64,000 nt of DNA from Klebsiella terrigena (GTDB lineage: Bacteria > Pseudomonadota > Gammaproteobacteria > Enterobacterales > Enterobacteriaceae), in NCBI RefSeq assembly GCF_006539725.1, contig NZ_BJNO01000017.1, positions 1 to 64,000 on the forward strand. Direction: 5' to 3'. Position 1 is the stretch's first letter. Each line of letters begins with the position of its first letter. A program made the translations under genes and the position numbers. Shown here one piece after another: positions 1-9,069 of this stretch. Below the pieces are notes generated by a model, which worked only from the letters and a program-made list of their open reading frames with translations, had not been told where the DNA came from and did no database searches.

Positions 1-224
1 CTGAGGATATCGGCCACCTGCTGCTGATGCGCCGGGCGCAGCATAAAGGAGGCGTCGTGGAAGGCATGCTGGGCCAGCAGGGTTAGCGCCTGGGGTTCAA
101 CTTTAAGGACTTCCTGGCCGGCGAATTCGCTAACGGAGACGTAGTCACTGCTGAGGAGATAATACTCGGTGTCATCCTTTTTGAGGGGAAAAGGATCCTG
201 ATAAACAAACGGTTTATTCGACAT
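1..224 (-). CDS. fumA: Fumarate hydratase class I (FumA), N-terminal part only
   Basis: Reverse-strand reading from an ATG at 224 runs off the left edge of the window. The roughly 74 visible residues begin [18 protein letters not shown] and continue with the [14 protein letters not shown] segment, which matches E. coli FumA nearly residue for residue. The enzyme is the iron-sulfur (4Fe-4S), oxygen-sensitive fumarase that interconverts fumarate and malate in the TCA cycle. The cluster cysteines lie outside the window. It diverges from manA exactly as in E. coli, with about 200 bp of AT-rich promoter DNA between them. Confidence 0.92.
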   Translation of the reverse strand, partial: MSNKPFVYQDPFPLKKDDTEYYLLSSDYVSVSEFAGQEVLKVEPQALTLLAQHAFHDASFMLRPAHQQQVADIL

Positions 225-420
225 TGTGCTCTCACTTACTGCTTGGCTGATTATATTTCAGGCAGACACTCCATTTTCCTGTAGAAAAGCGAGTCGATCG
301 ATTTTACACAATTTTTTAACAAAAACTGAGACAAGGTCGACTTTTTCTTTCAGCAGTTGATTCTCAGGCGTTTACTGGTTTAATAGAGCGATAACTATCA
401 AGTGGAAACAGGGATTGAGA

Positions 421-1599
421 ATGCAGAAGCTCATTAACTCAGTACAGAACTATGCCTGGGGAAGTCACACCGCATTAACCGAACTTTATGGCATCGCTAA
501 CCCCAACAATCTGCCGATGGCGGAGCTGTGGATGGGCGCGCACCCGAAAAGTAGTTCACAGATCCTCGATGCCAGCGGCAGCCCGCGCTCGCTGCGCGAA
601 TTTATCGAGAGCGATAAAGCCAGCCTGCTCGGCAGCAAGGTCGCCGAGCGCTTCGGCGAGCTGCCGTTCCTGTTTAAAGTGCTGTGCGCCGCCCAGCCGC
701 TGTCGATTCAGGTGCACCCGAATAAGCAGGCCTCTGAAATCGGCTTTGCCAAAGAGAATGCCGCCGGGATCCCACTTGATGCCGCAGAGCGCAACTACAA
801 GGATCCGAACCACAAGCCGGAGCTGGTATTTGCCCTGACGCCGTTCCTGGCCATGAACGCCTTCCGCGAATTTGCCGAAATCGCCGCGCTTCTGCAGCCG
901 GTTGCCAGCGCCCATCCGGCGATCGGCGAGTTCCTCAGCAGCCCGGATGCTGAACGCTTAAGCCAGCTGTTCGCCAGCCTGCTGAATATGCAGGGCGAAG
1001 AAAAATCTCACGCCTTAAGCGTCCTGCAGTCGGCGCTCGACGCCGAACAGGGCGAACCGTGGCAGACCATTCGCCTGATCGCCGAGTTCTATCCGGACGA
1101 TAGCGGCCTGTTCTCTCCCCTGCTGCTCAACGTGGTGAAGCTGAACCCTGGCGATGCCATGTTCCTGTTTGCGGAAACGCCGCACGCGTACCTGCAGGGC
1201 GTGGCGCTGGAAGTGATGGCCAACTCGGATAACGTGCTGCGCGCCGGCCTGACGCCGAAGTACATCGATATTCCGGAGCTGGTTGCCAACGTTAAGTTCG
1301 AAGCCAAACCGGCCGCCGAGCTGTTGACGCAGCCGCAGCAGCACGGTGCCGAGCTGGACTTCCCCATCCCGGTCGATGACTTTGCCTTCTCCCTGCACGC
1401 GCTGTCGGCACAGGAGTCCACTCTCGCCCAGCAGAGCGCGGCGATTATTTTCTGCGTCGAAGGCGAAGCGACGATCCGCAAAGGCGAGCAGTCTCTGACC
1501 CTGAAGCCCGGCGAGTCGGCGTTTATTGCCAGCGATGAATCGCCGGTTGCGGTAAGCGGCAGCGGCCGTCTGGCGCGCGTCTTTAATAAGCTCCCGTAA
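421..1599 (+). CDS. manA: Mannose-6-phosphate isomerase, class I
   Basis: A zinc metalloenzyme of the cupin fold that interconverts mannose-6-P and fructose-6-P, feeding mannose into glycolysis and supplying GDP-mannose precursors. The 392-residue product has the E. coli length. It carries the metal-site segment QVHPNK (near residue 99), the conserved HKPELVFAL stretch and the C-terminal cupin part. An in-frame TTG lies two codons upstream at 415, but the ATG at 421 restores the family start MQKLINSVQNYAWGS and is preferred. It is a single gene between fumA and ydgA. Confidence 0.96.
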   Translation: MQKLINSVQNYAWGSHTALTELYGIANPNNLPMAELWMGAHPKSSSQILDASGSPRSLREFIESDKASLLGSKVAERFGELPFLFKVLCAAQPLSIQVHPNKQASEIGFAKENAAGIPLDAAERNYKDPNHKPELVFALTPFLAMNAFREFAEIAALLQPVASAHPAIGEFLSSPDAERLSQLFASLLNMQGEEKSHALSVLQSALDAEQGEPWQTIRLIAEFYPDDSGLFSPLLLNVVKLNPGDAMFLFAETPHAYLQGVALEVMANSDNVLRAGLTPKYIDIPELVANVKFEAKPAAELLTQPQQHGAELDFPIPVDDFAFSLHALSAQESTLAQQSAAIIFCVEGEATIRKGEQSLTLKPGESAFIASDESPVAVSGSGRLARVFNKLP

Positions 1600-1697
1600 G
1601 TTACTGAAGTTTTTAGCCGCTCTTGCTAGACTTTGACCCATCATGACAGCACAACCAGGCGGCTTCTTGCGCCTGGTTTTATTTATGGACAAATACT

Positions 1698-3242
1698 ATG
1701 AAGAAATCGCTGGTCGCAGCAGGAATTATCGTGGCTCTGGGCGTGGTCTGGACCGGAGGCTCCTGGTATACGGGCAAGCAGCTGGAAAGCCGGATCGCCG
1801 AGGTGGTACAGCAGGCCAATGCTCAGCTACAAAACAGCGCCCCGGAAGCCGGGCTGGAGCTGGGCTGGCAGAACTATCAGCGCGGCCTGTTCAGCAGCCA
1901 CCTGCAGCTGGTTGTGAAGCCGGCCGCGGGCAAAGAGAGCAGCTGGCTCGCCGCCGGACAGCCCCTGGTTTTTGACGAAGTCGTCAGCCACGGGCCGTTC
2001 CCGCTGGCGGCGCTGAAGAGCGGCCACTTTGGCCCGTCGATGGCGTCGGTCAAAACCACCCTGGTCAACAACGAAGCCAGTAAGGCGCTGTTTGATATCG
2101 CTAAAGGCAGCACGCCGTTTACCATTGACACCCTGATTGCCTACAGCGGCGACAGCCGGTCGGCTATCGATCTTAAGCCCCTGGATTACAGTAAAGGCGA
2201 CGAAAAGGTCACCTTTAGCGGCGGCCAGTTCCAGCTCAATGCCGATCGTGACGGCAAGGCCATCGCGCTGACCGGTGAAGCGGGCAGCGGCCAGATCAAC
2301 GCGGTCAACGAGTACAATCAGAAAGTGCAGCTGAACTTCAGCAATCTGAAAACCGACGGCGCCACCGAGATGACCAGCTTTAACGAGCGCATCGGCAAGC
2401 AAAAAGTGTCGCTTGAGAAGCTGGCGATTGGCGTCGAAGGCAAAGAGCTGGCCCTGCTGGAAGGGATGAATATCGACGGCAAATCGACGCTGACCGAAGA
2501 CGGCAAGGGCATCAACAGCCAGCTTGATTACACCGTTAACAGCCTCAAGCTGCAAAATAAGGATCTGGGTAGCGGCAGGCTGACCGTGAAGCTGGATAAT
2601 CTCGACGGCCAGGCGTGGCACCAGTTTAGCCAGCAGTACAATAGCGAAGCGCAGGCGCTGATGGCGAAGCCGGAGCTGGCGCAGAACCCTGAGCTTTACC
2701 AGCAGGCGCTGACCGAGACCTTCTTTAAGGCGCTGCCGGTGCTGCTGAAAGGCAACCCGTCGCTGACCATCGCCCCGCTGAGCTGGCGCAACGCGAAGGG
2801 CGAAAGCACCTTTAATCTCTCCATTTTACTGAAAGATCCGACCGTGGTTACCGCACCGGCGCAAACCCTGGCCGACGAGATTGACCGCAGCGTGAAGTCT
2901 CTGGACGGCAAGCTGGTCGTTCCGGTAGAGATGGCGACCGAATTTATGACCCAGATTGCGGGTCTGGAAGGCTATCAGCCGGCTGACGCAGCGAAGCTTG
3001 CCGATCAGCAGGTCAAAGGCCTGGCGGCTATGGGACAGATGTTCCGCATCACCGCCATGGAGAATAACGCCATCACCTCCAGCCTGCAGTATGCCGAAGG
3101 CCAGGTCACCCTGAACGGACAGAAAATGCCGCTGGATGAGTTCGCCGGAATGTTCGGCCTGTCGGTTCCCGCGGCGCCAGATTCCGCGCCGCAGAGCGCA
3201 GAGCCGGAAGAGCTGGTTCCGCCGGTGACGCCGCAGCAGTAA
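1698..3242 (+). CDS. ydgA: YdgA family protein (DUF945)
   Basis: A 514-residue protein with an N-terminal signal-anchor (residues about 5-25, a hydrophobic stretch before WYTGKQLESR) and a long periplasmic domain of the DUF945 family. The biochemical function is not established for the family. The C-terminus ends in a proline/glutamate-rich tail. Position directly after manA is as in E. coli. The E. coli uid and hdhA genes that follow ydgA there are absent here, and malI comes next instead, facing ydgA across a shared terminator. Confidence 0.93.
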   Translation: MKKSLVAAGIIVALGVVWTGGSWYTGKQLESRIAEVVQQANAQLQNSAPEAGLELGWQNYQRGLFSSHLQLVVKPAAGKESSWLAAGQPLVFDEVVSHGPFPLAALKSGHFGPSMASVKTTLVNNEASKALFDIAKGSTPFTIDTLIAYSGDSRSAIDLKPLDYSKGDEKVTFSGGQFQLNADRDGKAIALTGEAGSGQINAVNEYNQKVQLNFSNLKTDGATEMTSFNERIGKQKVSLEKLAIGVEGKELALLEGMNIDGKSTLTEDGKGINSQLDYTVNSLKLQNKDLGSGRLTVKLDNLDGQAWHQFSQQYNSEAQALMAKPELAQNPELYQQALTETFFKALPVLLKGNPSLTIAPLSWRNAKGESTFNLSILLKDPTVVTAPAQTLADEIDRSVKSLDGKLVVPVEMATEFMTQIAGLEGYQPADAAKLADQQVKGLAAMGQMFRITAMENNAITSSLQYAEGQVTLNGQKMPLDEFAGMFGLSVPAAPDSAPQSAEPEELVPPVTPQQ

Positions 3243-3248
3243 GACGCG

Positions 3249-3275
3249 AAATAGCCCTCTTCGGAGGGCTATTTT
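3249..3275. terminator. Bidirectional terminator between ydgA and malI
   Basis: A perfect 11-bp inverted repeat (AAATAGCCCTC / GAGGGCTATTT) around a TTCG tetraloop, with A and T tracts on either side. It lies between convergent genes and overlaps the malI stop codon at 3269-3271. Confidence 0.85.
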
Positions 3276-4297
3276 CTGGTCACCAGCCGCGGCGGCATGA
3301 TTTGGTTGCGCGCGGACTCCGGCCCCTTTTCAAGACGACGCAGAATACACCCGGCGAGGCTTTTGCCCATCTCTCGCGCCGGCGTGGTCACCCAGGTTAA
3401 CGGCACGTCATCCAGCGCGGCCTCCGGCACTTCGGCGAACGCCGCCAGCGCAATCCGCTGCTCAAAATAGCTTTCCACGCTGTCTTCACCGCTCTGGCGC
3501 CCTGCCCGCATCAGGCCAAACCACGCGCCGGTGGCGATGACGCTGTTGTAGCACAGCACCGCGGTGATGGTCGGATTTTGCCGCAGTAGTGAAGCCATCG
3601 CCTCCGCCGCCAGCTTCTGGCTCGACTCGCACTCCACCACCCATTCGCTATGAAACGGCAGGCCATACTTCAGCAGCGTCGCGCAGTAGCCGCCCACCCG
3701 CTCGGCGCGGGTTAACGACGAGCTTTGCCCGCCCAGCCAGGCAATACGCTGATGCCCGCGGCGGATAAGATGCTCGGTGACCATCTGCGCGGCCTGCATA
3801 TTATCCGGGCGGATTAAATCAATATCCTCGAGGTAGCTGGCCCGGGAGGCAAACACCAGCGGCATGCCGACCTCTGCCGCCCGGTCGCGCAGCTCGCCGC
3901 CCTGGTCGATAGCCCCGGCAATAATCACCCCGTCGACCCCTTGCGACACCAGGGTTTCAAAACGCTGGAGCATTTTTTCGCCCCGACGCCCGCCCTGGGT
4001 GAGGAAGACCATCTTGCCTGCGGATTCGAGAGCGTCCGTCAGCCCCGCGGTAAGCTCCGCGTAGAAGGGCTTCGAGAGGTCGCTGACGATGAGGCCAATC
4101 ACGTCGCTCTGCCCGCCGCGCAGCGAGGCCGCCTGGCGGTTACGGACAAAGCCCAGGTGCTCAATGGCCTGATTGACGCGTTCGCCGGTGGCGGACGAGA
4201 TGCGGCCTTTGCCGCTCAGCACCAGCGACACCGTACTGACCGAAACGCCCGCGGCCTGGGCCACATCGTTAATGGTGATCTTTCTTGCGATAGCCAT
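3269..4297 (-). CDS. malI: LacI-family repressor MalI
   Basis: Transcriptional repressor of malXY. The N-terminal helix-turn-helix (residues about 3-50, KITINDVAQAAGVSVSTVS) is typical of the LacI family and is followed by a periplasmic-binding-protein-like sensor domain. Start chosen at the ATG at 4297, giving 342 residues that open MAIARKITIND, in line with E. coli MalI. An upstream in-frame ATG at 4342 would place coding sequence across an operator and is rejected. Two matching palindromes lie in the intergenic region shared with malX, so the gene is probably autoregulated. Confidence 0.95.
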   Translation of the reverse strand: MAIARKITINDVAQAAGVSVSTVSLVLSGKGRISSATGERVNQAIEHLGFVRNRQAASLRGGQSDVIGLIVSDLSKPFYAELTAGLTDALESAGKMVFLTQGGRRGEKMLQRFETLVSQGVDGVIIAGAIDQGGELRDRAAEVGMPLVFASRASYLEDIDLIRPDNMQAAQMVTEHLIRRGHQRIAWLGGQSSSLTRAERVGGYCATLLKYGLPFHSEWVVECESSQKLAAEAMASLLRQNPTITAVLCYNSVIATGAWFGLMRAGRQSGEDSVESYFEQRIALAAFAEVPEAALDDVPLTWVTTPAREMGKSLAGCILRRLEKGPESARNQIMPPRLVTRK

Positions 4298-4324
4298 GCC
4301 TGCAACCGACTCCCTGTGGCTGTC

Positions 4325-4340
4325 GATAAAACGTTTTATC
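4325..4340. promoter_or_regulatory. MalI operator 1
   Basis: Perfect 16-bp palindrome GATAAAACGTTTTATC, identical to the established MalI operator sequence. It lies 28 bp upstream of the malI start and probably serves autoregulation. Confidence 0.88.
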
Positions 4341-4403
4341 AATGAGTGACCTTTATAAACGTTATTATCGCGTGATTATGTGATTTTTATCGCACTAAAA
4401 ATT

Positions 4404-4419
4404 GGTAAAACGTTTTATC
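4404..4419. promoter_or_regulatory. MalI operator 2
   Basis: Second near-perfect copy (GGTAAAACGTTTTATC, one mismatch in the outer pair), 79 bp centre to centre from operator 1 and about 50 bp upstream of the malX start. It probably represses malXY directly. Confidence 0.85.
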
Positions 4420-4469
4420 TTTCCGTGACGTTACATCCTACCAATAACCTCAGCAGCAGGATTCGTGTT

Positions 4470-6062
4470 ATGACGGCGAAAACAGCCCCAAAAATTACGT
4501 TGTGGGAATTTTTCCAGCAGTTAGGGAAAACCTTTATGCTACCCGTGGCCCTGCTCTCATTCTGTGGGATCATGCTGGGCATCGGCAGCTCCCTAAGCAG
4601 CCATGATGTACTGACCCTCCAGCCGTGGCTCAATACCCCGCTGCTGCAGGCGGTGTTCGTCTGGATGAGCAAGATCGGTTCTTTCGCCTTCAGCTTCCTG
4701 CCGGTGATGTTCTGTATCGCCATTCCGCTGGGCCTGGCGCGCGAAAATAAAGGCGTCGCCGCCTTTGCCGGCTTCGTCGGCTATGCGGTAATGAACCTTG
4801 CGGTCAACTTCTGGCTGACGGCGAAAGGCATTCTGCCAACCACCGATGCGGCCATTCTTAAAGCCAACAATATCCAGAACGTTATCGGCATTCAGTCGAT
4901 CGATACCGGGATCCTCGGCGCGGTGATCGCCGGGATTATTATCTGGATGCTGCACGAGCGTTTTCACAATATCCGCCTGCCGGATGCGCTCGCCTTCTTC
5001 GGCGGTACCCGCTTTGTGCCTATTGCGACGACCGTGGTGATGGGGCTGGTCGGCCTCGCCATCCCGCTGGTCTGGCCGATCTTTGCGATGGGTATCAACG
5101 CGCTGGGCAACGTCATTAACAGCGCGGGCAACTTTGGCCCGATGATTTTCGGCACCGGCGAGCGCCTGCTGCTGCCCTTCGGCCTGCAGCATATTCTGGT
5201 GGCGCTGATCCGCTTTACCGAAGCGGGCGGCACCATGGACGTCTGCGGCCACAGCGTCAGCGGCGCGCTGACTATCTTCCAGGCCCAGCTGAGCTGTCCG
5301 GAAACCCACGGTTTCTCCGAAAGCGCCACCCGCTTCCTCTCCCAGGGTAAAATGCCGGCGTTCCTCGGCGGCCTGCCGGGCGCGGCGCTGGCGATGTACC
5401 ACTGCGCACGCCCGGAAAATCGCCACAAAATTAAGGGTCTGCTGATCTCCGGCGTCATTGCCTGCGTTATTGGCGGTACCACCGAGCCGCTGGAGTTCCT
5501 GTTCCTGTTCGTCGCTCCGGCGCTGTACCTCATCCACGCCCTGCTGACCGGTCTCGGCTTCACCATCATGGCGGTGCTCGGGGTAACCATCGGCAATACC
5601 GACGGCAACGTGATTGATTTCGTGGTCTTCGGCATCCTGCACGGGCTCTCGACCAAGTGGTATCTGGTTCCGGTGGTCGCCGCCGTTTGGTTCGCGGTGT
5701 ACTACGGCATCTTCCGCTTCGCCATCACCCGCTTTAACCTCAAAACGCCGGGTCGCGATATCGAAAACAGCGCCGCCTTTGAGAAAGCCACCGCCGGTAG
5801 CGTCGGCAAGTCCGGCTATAACGTGCCCGCTATCCTTGCCGCGCTGGGCGGCGCAGAGAACATCACCTCCCTGGATAACTGCATTACCCGCCTGCGCCTG
5901 TCGGTCAGCGACATGAGCAAAGTCGACGCCGCCGCGCTGAAGGCCAACCGCGCCATTGGCGTCGTTCAGCTTAATCAGCATAATCTCCAGGTGGTCATTG
6001 GGCCGCAGGTCCAGTCGGTGAAGGATGAGATGAGCGTCCTGATGAATACCGTCCAGGCATAA
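4470..6062 (+). CDS. malX: PTS maltose/glucose-type EIICB transporter
   Basis: Membrane permease fused to a cytoplasmic phosphorylation domain, translocating a glucose- or maltose-type sugar with phosphorylation. The EIIC part (residues about 10-420) holds many hydrophobic helices and the GGTTEPLEFLFLF motif. The EIIB part near the C-terminus contains the phospho-acceptor cysteine in NCITRLRL. Start set at the ATG at 4470 (MTAKTAPKITLWEFF, as in E. coli), giving 530 residues. The open frame extends upstream to 4380, but that would run through the operator. First gene of malXY. Confidence 0.95.
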   Translation: MTAKTAPKITLWEFFQQLGKTFMLPVALLSFCGIMLGIGSSLSSHDVLTLQPWLNTPLLQAVFVWMSKIGSFAFSFLPVMFCIAIPLGLARENKGVAAFAGFVGYAVMNLAVNFWLTAKGILPTTDAAILKANNIQNVIGIQSIDTGILGAVIAGIIIWMLHERFHNIRLPDALAFFGGTRFVPIATTVVMGLVGLAIPLVWPIFAMGINALGNVINSAGNFGPMIFGTGERLLLPFGLQHILVALIRFTEAGGTMDVCGHSVSGALTIFQAQLSCPETHGFSESATRFLSQGKMPAFLGGLPGAALAMYHCARPENRHKIKGLLISGVIACVIGGTTEPLEFLFLFVAPALYLIHALLTGLGFTIMAVLGVTIGNTDGNVIDFVVFGILHGLSTKWYLVPVVAAVWFAVYYGIFRFAITRFNLKTPGRDIENSAAFEKATAGSVGKSGYNVPAILAALGGAENITSLDNCITRLRLSVSDMSKVDAAALKANRAIGVVQLNQHNLQVVIGPQVQSVKDEMSVLMNTVQA

Positions 6063-6070
6063 ACGCCGCG

Positions 6071-6094
6071 CCCCCTCCCGCCAGGAGGGGGTTT
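6071..6094 (+). terminator. Hairpin between malX and malY
   Basis: CCCCCTCC / GGAGGGGG stem with a five-base loop followed by only three T residues, inside the 50-bp malX-malY gap. It is more likely a weak attenuator or an mRNA-stabilising stem than a full terminator. Confidence 0.5.
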
Positions 6095-6112
6095 CAGATA
6101 AAGGAAGTTCCG

Positions 6113-7285
6113 ATGTTTGATTTCTCAACGCCCGTCGATCGCCACGGTACCTGGTGTACGCAGTGGGATTACGTCGCCGACCGCTTCGGCACCGCCGACC
6201 TGCTGCCCTTTACCATCTCCGACATGGATTTTGCCACCGCGCCCTGCATTCTTGACGCCGTCAGCCAGCGCCTGGCCCACGGCGTTTTTGGCTACAGCCG
6301 CTGGAAAAACGACGAGTTCCTCGGCGCCGTTAGCCACTGGTTCGCCAGCCGTTTTCAGAGCCCTGTCGAGAGCGATGCCATCGTCTACGGACCATCGGTG
6401 ATTTATATGGTGGCGGAAACCCTCCGCCAGTGGTCCGAGGTCGGCGACGGCGTGGTGGTGCATACGCCGGCCTACGATGCTTTCTATAAGACCATTGCCG
6501 GCAACCAGCGCCGGCTGGTCCCGGTCCCGCTCGTCGCTCACCACGGCCAGTGGCGCTGCGATATGGCCGAGCTGGAGCGGGCGCTGGCCGAGCCGCGCAA
6601 TAAAATCCTGCTGCTCTGCAGCCCGCATAATCCCACCGGCAAGGTGTGGAGCCGCGACGAGCTGGCGACGATGGCCCAGCTCTGCGAAAAGCACGGCGTC
6701 AAGGTTATCAGCGACGAAATCCATATGGATATGACCTGGGAAAACCACCGGCATACGCCGTGGTGCGACGTCGCCCGCGGCCCGTGGGCGCTGTTTACCT
6801 CGGCGTCGAAAAGCTTCAATATTCCGGCGCTGACCGGCGCCTATGGCCTGATTGACGACGTTACTACCCGCGAGGGCTACCTCAACGCGCTGAAATCGCG
6901 GGATGGCCTCTCCTCGCCCTGCGTCCCGGCGCTGGTTGCCCATATTGCCGCCTATCGCGAAGGCGCCGGCTGGCTGGACGCGCTGCGGGCCTATCTGCAG
7001 GAAAATCTGCGCTATATTGCCCGCGAGCTGAATCAGGCTTTCCCGCAGCTGAACTGGCAGCCGCCGGAGGCGACCTATCTGGCGTGGATTGACCTGCGGG
7101 CGCTCAAGGTTGACGACAGCGCCCTGCAGCAGGCGTTAATCCACGAGCAAAAGATTGCCATCATGCCGGGTTCGACCTACGGCGAGGAGGGCGTGGGGTT
7201 TGTGCGCCTCAACGCCGGGTGTCCGCGGGTCAAGCTTGAGAGAGGGGTTCAGGGGTTGATTGCCGCCCTGCGCTCGCTAACCTAA
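6113..7285 (+). CDS. malY: PLP-dependent cystathionine beta-lyase / MalT modulator MalY
   Basis: A 390-residue fold-type I PLP enzyme with beta C-S lyase activity. In E. coli it also antagonises the maltose activator MalT. Visible landmarks are the substrate-pocket start MFDFSTPVDRHGTW, the SDMDFATAP segment, SPHNPTGKVW, DEIHMDM and the PLP lysine in SASKSFNIPAL. Preceded by a good AAGGAAG ribosome site. Co-transcribed with malX and thus under MalI. Confidence 0.95.
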   Translation: MFDFSTPVDRHGTWCTQWDYVADRFGTADLLPFTISDMDFATAPCILDAVSQRLAHGVFGYSRWKNDEFLGAVSHWFASRFQSPVESDAIVYGPSVIYMVAETLRQWSEVGDGVVVHTPAYDAFYKTIAGNQRRLVPVPLVAHHGQWRCDMAELERALAEPRNKILLLCSPHNPTGKVWSRDELATMAQLCEKHGVKVISDEIHMDMTWENHRHTPWCDVARGPWALFTSASKSFNIPALTGAYGLIDDVTTREGYLNALKSRDGLSSPCVPALVAHIAAYREGAGWLDALRAYLQENLRYIARELNQAFPQLNWQPPEATYLAWIDLRALKVDDSALQQALIHEQKIAIMPGSTYGEEGVGFVRLNAGCPRVKLERGVQGLIAALRSLT

Positions 7286-7291
7286 GACTGT

Positions 7292-7318
7292 GCGTTACGC
7301 GGGGCCGCTGCGTAACGC
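7292..7318. repeat. Inverted repeat after malY
   Basis: Perfect 9-bp arms GCGTTACGC / GCGTAACGC separated by 9 bases. There is no T tract, so the role as a terminator is uncertain. It sits between the convergent malY and the lipoprotein gene. Confidence 0.45.
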
Positions 7319-7332
7319 GCATTCACCCGCCC

Positions 7333-7692
7333 TCACTGGCCCTGTGGATTGACCGGCAAGAAGCTGAAGCGAAAGCGCATCTCCATGTTGTTGTACGGTT
7401 TATTCTTCTCGAACTCCCACTGCGCCATCGCCCTCACCACCGCCTCATCAAACAGATAGCGGGGCTGTGAGTCCACAATCCGCAGCTCCTCAATTTTGCC
7501 CTGCGCGTTGACATCATAGACAACCCGGACGTAGCCCGTCAGACGGTTGGCGGAAGCCACGACGGGATAGACGGGTTCACTCTTTTTCAGCAGCTTCGGC
7601 TGTGATAATGGTTTTTTAACGCCGTCGGTCGCGCAGCCCGACAGCAGAAGCAACAGCAGGCACGGGGCCAGCATTGCGCCGAGTCTCGTCAT
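7333..7692 (-). CDS. Small lipoprotein with TonB C-terminal-like domain
   Basis: 119 residues. Residues 1-19 form a lipoprotein signal peptide ending in the lipobox LSGC (lipidated Cys20). From about residue 38 on the sequence (SEPVYPV...GYVRVVYDVNAQGKIEELRIVDSQP...FDEAVVRAMAQWEF) follows the TonB C-terminal fold: YP start, GxV strand, D-x-x-G turn, A-x-x-A-x-x-x-W/F end. True TonB has an inner-membrane anchor and a proline-rich linker, and neither is present. It is therefore probably an envelope lipoprotein with this fold, not an energy transducer. Not present between malY and add in E. coli. Confidence 0.72.
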   Translation of the reverse strand: MTRLGAMLAPCLLLLLLSGCATDGVKKPLSQPKLLKKSEPVYPVVASANRLTGYVRVVYDVNAQGKIEELRIVDSQPRYLFDEAVVRAMAQWEFEKNKPYNNMEMRFRFSFLPVNPQGQ

Positions 7693-7776
7693 CCCTTAAC
7701 TCCTTATTGATAATCCCTCGCAATAAGGTAGCGCAGGCCGACGCCGCGGTCTTCTACCGAAAATAATAGCTGACGC

Positions 7777-8805
7777 CTAAAGATCGTCCCGTCGCCGAAA
7801 GGCCAGATACCCGGCGCCGACCGTAAAGATACCGACGATGAGCACCAGCAGCATAAAGCCATGATGGTTGGCCGACAGCGGGATGCCGCCGACGTTCATG
7901 CCAAAGAAGCCGGCCACGATGTTAATCGGCAACGCCAGAACGGTAATCACCGTCAGGGTATACAGCGTGCGGTTGCTTTGCTCCATTTGCCTGGCGGTAA
8001 TCTCTTCCTGAAGCAGGCTAATCCGCTCGATCAGGCCGGATAAATCATTCAGCACCACGGTAAACTCCTCAGTGAACTGGCGAAACTCCTGAACTACCGC
8101 CCGGTCAATCCATGCCGGAGGGCGATTCAGCAGACGGAACATCGCCGCCGGTTCCGGCGCCAGCAGGCGCTGAAAGCGCAGCAGCATGCGGCGCAGGCGC
8201 GCCAGATCGGCACGGTTGCGCTGAACGTGGTTGCTGAGCAGCCGCTCTTCGATGGCATCAACGTGGCGGCTGGCCTGCCTGACCACCTGCTCCAGCACCT
8301 CCTCCTGCTCTTCCAGCAAAAAGGCCAGCAGCTCGGTAGAGGAGCTTACCTTTAGCGCTGCCAGCCGCGGCAGCATCCACTCAATAAAGCGCAGCGGCTT
8401 ATAGCGCGCCGTCACCACCAGCTTCTGGCTGCAGTAGAGCCACAGCGTTGATGTTTCGGAGGTGGTCTCTTTGGGGTTAAACAGCACGTCGTTGAGGACG
8501 GCAAACAGGCTGTCGCCCTGGCGTTCGATGCGCGTGGTGTGGGAACCATCGCGGATCTCCTCAAAGAAGAAGTCGTCGACGGGAAAATGCGCCATCAGCC
8601 ATTTTTCGGCTGTGGCATGATTCAGGTTGAGGTGCAGCCAGACGAAATCATTTTCGCCCACCAGCTCATGATATTCGGCGCAGACCTCATTCGAGGATAT
8701 TTTTCGCGGCGCGTTACCTTCACGGAACAGATAGCCATAAACCAACCCGGACACTTCCATATCAAAATCGGGCTTTAACATTTTTAACGTAACGTCTCGA
8801 CTCAT
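7777..8805 (-). CDS. CorA/ZntB-family divalent cation transporter
   Basis: 342 residues. The long N-terminal cytoplasmic funnel domain is rich in helices (e.g. EEQEEVLEQVVRQASRHVDAIEERL). Two C-terminal transmembrane segments enclose the family signature GMNVGG at about residue 304. Members move Mg2+, Co2+, Ni2+ or Zn2+. The overall layout and GMNVGGIP loop resemble ZntB more than CorA, but the sequence is well diverged from E. coli ZntB, so no symbol is given and the ion is left open. It reads towards the TonB-C lipoprotein gene. Confidence 0.8.
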   Translation of the reverse strand: MSRDVTLKMLKPDFDMEVSGLVYGYLFREGNAPRKISSNEVCAEYHELVGENDFVWLHLNLNHATAEKWLMAHFPVDDFFFEEIRDGSHTTRIERQGDSLFAVLNDVLFNPKETTSETSTLWLYCSQKLVVTARYKPLRFIEWMLPRLAALKVSSSTELLAFLLEEQEEVLEQVVRQASRHVDAIEERLLSNHVQRNRADLARLRRMLLRFQRLLAPEPAAMFRLLNRPPAWIDRAVVQEFRQFTEEFTVVLNDLSGLIERISLLQEEITARQMEQSNRTLYTLTVITVLALPINIVAGFFGMNVGGIPLSANHHGFMLLVLIVGIFTVGAGYLAFRRRDDL

Positions 8806-9069
8806 ATATCCCTCAGGATCTCATTGAGCAGTATTCGGGCCCGAACGCGGTCATCTTTCGCTATTTTAGCCACCTTGGCAAGGTTAATGATTTGGTCATA
8901 AAACGGTAGCCTGAATGACATATTTGCTTTATCCCGCGGGCGCTAATTGTGCGCAGGAAAAATAGGCCTTTTGATCCCGTCGAGCGTTTTGTCATGACCA
9001 CCAGCGTATTATCCCCTGCTCTTAAACCCCGTCGGGGGTGATTTACCTTCTGAGTTCAGAGGCATTTCT

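Noticed and set aside
1015-1692. 225-codon reverse frame over manA
   Set aside because: Antisense shadow of manA; it crosses the manA-ydgA spacer without a start signal.
4593-6128. 511-codon reverse-strand open frame over malX
   Set aside because: It is the mirror of the well-conserved malX gene, with low-complexity composition and no family resemblance; a GC-rich codon-position artefact.
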